Part shown: positions 5,564 through 8,346 of the stretch, piece by piece | Numbering within the stretch: position 1 is the first letter of the stretch | Layout: every line of letters begins with the position of its first letter | Assembly (NCBI GenBank): GCA_003541985.1 | Contig: DPLM01000008.1 | Location: 1 to 8,346 of the forward strand | Direction: 5' to 3' | DNA length: 8,346 nt | From: Deltaproteobacteria bacterium | GTDB taxonomy: Bacteria > SAR324 > NAC60-12 | Translations under genes and position numbers: made by a program | Notes under the pieces: model-generated | Databases searched by the model: none | What the model was told of the DNA's origin: nothing | What the model saw: the letters and a program-made list of their open reading frames with translations, nothing else

Positions 5564-7390
5564 ATGCAGTTAGTCACCAACCCGAAAATTCGTAATTTAG
5601 CTATTATTGCACATGTTGACCATGGCAAAACTACACTTGTCGATCAAATGTTTCGTCAAAGCGGATTGTTCCGTGAAAACCAAGAAATCCGTGACCGCCT
5701 AATGGACTCCATGGACCTGGAAAAGGAACGTGGAATCACCATTTCTGCCAAAAACTGCTCTATTGAATGGAAAGGCATCAAAATCAACATTCTTGATACC
5801 CCAGGACACGCAGATTTTGGAGGAGAAGTTGAACGCGCTCTGGCAATGGTTGATGGAACAATTTTGCTAGTCGATGCTTCTGAAGGACCCCTGCCTCAAA
5901 CCCGCTTTGTCTTGAAAAAAGCTCTCGAAAATCGAACACAAGTGTTAGTTGTCATTAACAAAATTGATCGACAAGATGCTCGCCCAGATGAAGTTCTGAA
6001 TGAAGTTTATGATTTATTTATCGATTTAGAAGCTGATGATGGGCAAATTGACTTCCCAGTGTTTTATGCCGTTGGACGCGAAGGTATTGCAAAAACCTCT
6101 TTGGACGCTGATTCAAACACTCTTGAACCTTTGTTAGATGGAGTCGTGGATCACATACCTGCTCCATATTTCGAGGAAGACGCGCCTTTTCAGATGTTGG
6201 TTGCTGATCTGGGTTATTCCGAATTTTTGGGACGCCTCGCTGTAGGTCGGGTAATGAATGGGCAGGTACAACGTAATGAACCACTTGTCTGCCTCGGTGC
6301 GGAAGGTACCAAGGCTCTCCGGGCTACGAAGTTACAGGTGTATCGTGGAACTAGTATGGCAGAAGTCGGCGAAATTGAGGCCGGAGATATTCTGATTCTT
6401 GCCGGAGTGGAAGACGTTCATATTGGCGACACAATCTGTCATGCAGATAGCCCCAAAGCTCTCCCACGGCTAAGGATTGACGAGCCTACAGTATCAATGA
6501 GATTCTTCACAAACACTTCCCCACTTTCTGGGCAAGAAGGAAAGTTTGTTCAGTCTACAAAACTTCGAGAAAGATTATTTCGGGAAACTCTGAGGAATGT
6601 TTCCCTACAAGTAGAAGATACTGATGATGCGGAATGCTTCTTAGTGAAAGGGCGTGGCGAACTGCAAATGTCGATTTTGATCGAAACCATGCGCAGGGAG
6701 GGGTTCGAGCTTTCCGTAGGCCGCCCAGAAGTCATCTGTCGACGTGAAGGGCCTCAACTACTGGAACCCATCGAAGAAGTCTACATTGATTGTAACGAGA
6801 ATTTTCTTGGAATTGTTTCTGAAAAATTGTCGCTCCGCAAAGGGAGAATGGTAAATCTGGTCAATCATGGTACAGGTCGAATTCGTGCTCAGTTTCAAGT
6901 CCCTTCTCGGGGACTGATCGGATATCGGAATGAATTTCTAACTGATACTCGCGGCACCGGTATTCTCAACTCGATGCTCCTTGGCTATGAGCCCCATCGC
7001 GGAGTTTTACCAACTCGCCTGACAGGGTCTCTAGTTGCAGATCGAAGTGGGAAATCAGTGGCATATGCGCTATTTAATTTGGAACCTAGGGGCCGACTTT
7101 TTATCGGACCGGGTATCGAAGTTTATGAAGGGGTAATCATTGGGGAACATAATAGAAATAGCGATTTAAATGTTAACCCCTGTAAAGAGAAAAAACTTAC
7201 CAATGTCCGTGCATCTGGGAAAGACGAAAACACTGTCTTGACTCCTGTTTTGCCGCTTACGCTGGAACAAGCCATTGAATTTATTGTTGATGACGAAGTT
7301 GTTGAAGTGACCCCTAAAAGTATTCGTCCTCGCAAAGCCATTCTCAACAATTCAGCTCGTCAAATTGCTGCTAAACGCACTACCCCCTGA
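5564..7390 (+). CDS. typA: Translational GTPase TypA/BipA
   Basis: This is a ribosome-binding GTPase of the EF-G/LepA class that aids 50S subunit assembly and translation under stress or cold; it is cytoplasmic. It is 608 residues, the normal length. GTPase motifs are G1 AHVDHGKTT (16-24), G2 RGITI (56-60), G3 DTPGH (78-82) with the catalytic histidine 82, and G4 NKID (132-135). A G5-like FYAVGREG follows at 167-174. Beta-barrel domain II occupies about 205-300. The EF-G-like domains follow, with KGRGELQMSILIETMRREGF (362-381) and the TypA-specific SRGLIGYRNEFLTDTRGTG (448-466). The unique C-terminal domain includes KKLTNVRASGKDE (543-555), LTLEQAIEFIVDDEVVEVTP (565-584) and SIRPRK (586-591). 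The N-terminus aligns with known TypA, so the ATG at 5564 is right despite lacking a visible ribosome binding site. It is a single-gene unit on the plus strand, followed by two hairpins. Confidence 0.97.
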   Translation: MQLVTNPKIRNLAIIAHVDHGKTTLVDQMFRQSGLFRENQEIRDRLMDSMDLEKERGITISAKNCSIEWKGIKINILDTPGHADFGGEVERALAMVDGTILLVDASEGPLPQTRFVLKKALENRTQVLVVINKIDRQDARPDEVLNEVYDLFIDLEADDGQIDFPVFYAVGREGIAKTSLDADSNTLEPLLDGVVDHIPAPYFEEDAPFQMLVADLGYSEFLGRLAVGRVMNGQVQRNEPLVCLGAEGTKALRATKLQVYRGTSMAEVGEIEAGDILILAGVEDVHIGDTICHADSPKALPRLRIDEPTVSMRFFTNTSPLSGQEGKFVQSTKLRERLFRETLRNVSLQVEDTDDAECFLVKGRGELQMSILIETMRREGFELSVGRPEVICRREGPQLLEPIEEVYIDCNENFLGIVSEKLSLRKGRMVNLVNHGTGRIRAQFQVPSRGLIGYRNEFLTDTRGTGILNSMLLGYEPHRGVLPTRLTGSLVADRSGKSVAYALFNLEPRGRLFIGPGIEVYEGVIIGEHNRNSDLNVNPCKEKKLTNVRASGKDENTVLTPVLPLTLEQAIEFIVDDEVVEVTPKSIRPRKAILNNSARQIAAKRTTP

Positions 7391-7431
7391 CGAATTTGTT
7401 CGACTTTCTTTTATAATCTCTTACATTGCCA

Positions 7432-7453
7432 CCGATGAGTCCTTGCTCATCGG
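7432..7453 (+). terminator. Perfect 8-bp hairpin downstream of typA
   Basis: CCGATGAG (7432-7439) and CTCATCGG (7446-7453) are perfectly complementary around a six-base loop, 41 bases after the typA stop. There is no T-run directly after it, so by itself it is a stable 3' hairpin rather than a textbook terminator. With the second hairpin and T-run just downstream it probably forms the 3' end of the typA message. Confidence 0.5.
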
Positions 7454-7462
7454 AGCTCTAGC

Positions 7463-7489
7463 AATTGTAGCTGGCCCAACAATTTTTTT
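7463..7489 (+). terminator. Probable rho-independent terminator of typA
   Basis: AATTGT (7463-7468) pairs with ACAATT (7479-7484) around a 10-base loop, and the right arm runs straight into a run of seven T ending at 7489. The stem is short and AT-rich, hence weak, but the perfect 8-bp hairpin ten bases upstream could reinforce it. It separates typA from the photolyase gene. Confidence 0.5.
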
Positions 7490-7587
7490 CTCTGTGCTCT
7501 CCAATTTTGTCAGAGAATAGTTTCAGGCAACCTAAGACTGGAATCCGTCAACTCTGGCGCTGCTCTCCCTCAATCCCATGGCATTCC

Positions 7588-8346
7588 ATGAGAACTACGC
7601 TGGTATGGCTTCGCAACGATCTTCGCCTACATGATCACCTGCCCTTGCAATGTGCTCTCGAGAAGTCCGACCGACTACTGCTGATCTACTGCCTGCCAGA
7701 TTCCTGGTTTAAAACTACCACTTACGGTTTCCCAAAGATCAGTAACTTTCGCTTAGAGTTCCTGTTCCAAAGCCTGGCAGATTTAAGAAAGCATGCCCAG
7801 GAACGAGGTGGAGAATTGATCTTCCGACAGGGCAATCCGCCTAAGATTATTGCAGAGTTGGCAGAGCATTATCAGGTCGACGGCGTCTTCGCCCACCGTG
7901 AAAATGCACCTGAAGAAAAACGCGAAGAAGACAAGCTCCGTGAGACACTGAAGGTCCCTTTACGACTCTATGACGGGAATAGTTTGCTGAAAGAGACTGA
8001 ACTGCCTTTTTCGTTGGTTGACCTCCCAAAAGTTTTCAGCAATTTTCGCAAACAGGTAGAAAAAGAAGTCCAAATCAGTCGTCCCATTGCAGTCCCGAAA
8101 ATTCTTCCTGCACACCCACAAAACTGCCTCCCAGGTATCATTCCAAACCTTGAAGACATTGGTTTTGAGCCTTTCATTCGGGATATTCGTAGTGTCTACA
8201 GATTTGCAGGAGGAGAGACTGCGGCATTGTCCCGTGTTCAACACTACTTATGGAAATCACATGCAATCAAGACCTATAAAAAGACACGCAATGGGATGCT
8301 CAAACCAGATGACTCCGCAAAACTTTCACCCTGGCTTGCTTTGGGT
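7588..8346 (+). CDS. Cryptochrome/photolyase family protein, DASH type (C-terminus beyond window)
   Basis: This is a FAD-dependent blue-light protein. DASH-type members repair cyclobutane pyrimidine dimers, chiefly in single-stranded DNA, and may have photoreceptor roles. The frame is open for 253 codons to the window edge. The N-terminal Rossmann-like photolyase domain is seen in LVWLRNDLRLHDHLPL (5-20), the DASH-like PKISNFRLEFLFQSLADLR (49-67), and FAHRENAPEEKREE (101-114). LPFSLVDLPKVFSNFRKQVE (139-158) is very typical of cry-DASH. The FAD-binding domain begins with FAGGETAAL (206-214), then YKKTRNGML (230-238) and SAKLSPWLALG (243-253). Family members run to about 430-500 residues, so roughly half is seen and the tryptophan electron-transfer chain lies outside. 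The ATG at 7588 fits the conserved N-terminus; another ATG at 7578 is out of frame. No clear ribosome binding site is visible. A CPD photolyase of another class is less likely. Confidence 0.9.
   Translation, partial: MRTTLVWLRNDLRLHDHLPLQCALEKSDRLLLIYCLPDSWFKTTTYGFPKISNFRLEFLFQSLADLRKHAQERGGELIFRQGNPPKIIAELAEHYQVDGVFAHRENAPEEKREEDKLRETLKVPLRLYDGNSLLKETELPFSLVDLPKVFSNFRKQVEKEVQISRPIAVPKILPAHPQNCLPGIIPNLEDIGFEPFIRDIRSVYRFAGGETAALSRVQHYLWKSHAIKTYKKTRNGMLKPDDSAKLSPWLALG

Larger units (their letters stand above)
7391..7587. other. Spacer between typA and the photolyase gene
   Basis: This 197-bp spacer holds the two 3' hairpins of typA and must also carry the promoter of the downstream gene if that is transcribed on its own. 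TATAAT occurs exactly at 7412-7417, but without a -35 at the right distance; TTGTCA at 7507-7512 lacks a matching -10. No small gene is supported. Confidence 0.4.

Noticed and set aside
7412..7417. Perfect TATAAT as a photolyase promoter
   Set aside because: No -35 element lies at a suitable distance, and it precedes the typA terminator hairpins.
7960..8244. 94-residue minus-strand open frame
   Set aside because: It is antisense to a clear photolyase/cryptochrome frame that continues to the window edge.

Overview
The window looks like an ordinary chromosomal segment from a moderately AT-rich, Gram-negative-type bacterium. Coding density is high, intergenic spacers are AT-rich, and no mobile element, CRISPR array, rRNA or tRNA was found. 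The gene set is a Fur-family regulator, an ArgH-type lyase, a membrane-anchored TlpA/ScsD-like thioredoxin protein, TypA/BipA and a DASH-type photolyase/cryptochrome. It suggests a free-living proteobacterium or relative exposed to light. A marine delta- or SAR324-like lineage is my guess from the look of the proteins, not something the sequence proves.

Layout. The left edge (1-176, minus) is the N-terminus of acetolactate synthase large subunit (IlvB). An AT-rich 351-bp divergent spacer separates it from a Fur/Zur/PerR-family regulator (528-944, plus). A divergent argininosuccinate-lyase-superfamily gene follows (1097-2593, plus). It converges, with one base between the stop codons, on a minus-strand group: a DegT/DnrJ/EryC1/StrS aminotransferase (2595-3755), a two-PAS protein without an output domain (3893-4930), and a membrane-anchored thioredoxin-fold protein (5024-5548). 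Read in the direction of transcription the order is thioredoxin, PAS, aminotransferase. TypA/BipA (5564-7390, plus) diverges from the thioredoxin gene with only 15 bp between start codons. Two hairpins close typA, and a cry-DASH/photolyase gene (7588 onward, plus) runs off the right edge.

How they work together. Most neighbours are functionally unrelated: branched-chain amino acid synthesis, metal or peroxide-responsive regulation, a C-N lyase, translation/ribosome GTPase and DNA repair or photoreception. The minus-strand trio may be co-transcribed, but it has gaps of 93 and 137 bp and a large hairpin between the second and third genes, so a joint function is unproven. I do not see a convincing new multi-gene system. 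The points most worth following are the altered conserved motifs in the ArgH-like enzyme, the PAS-only protein, the long hairpin at 3848-3894, the very tight divergent typA start without a visible ribosome binding site, and the mutually exclusive hairpins in the ilvB leader.
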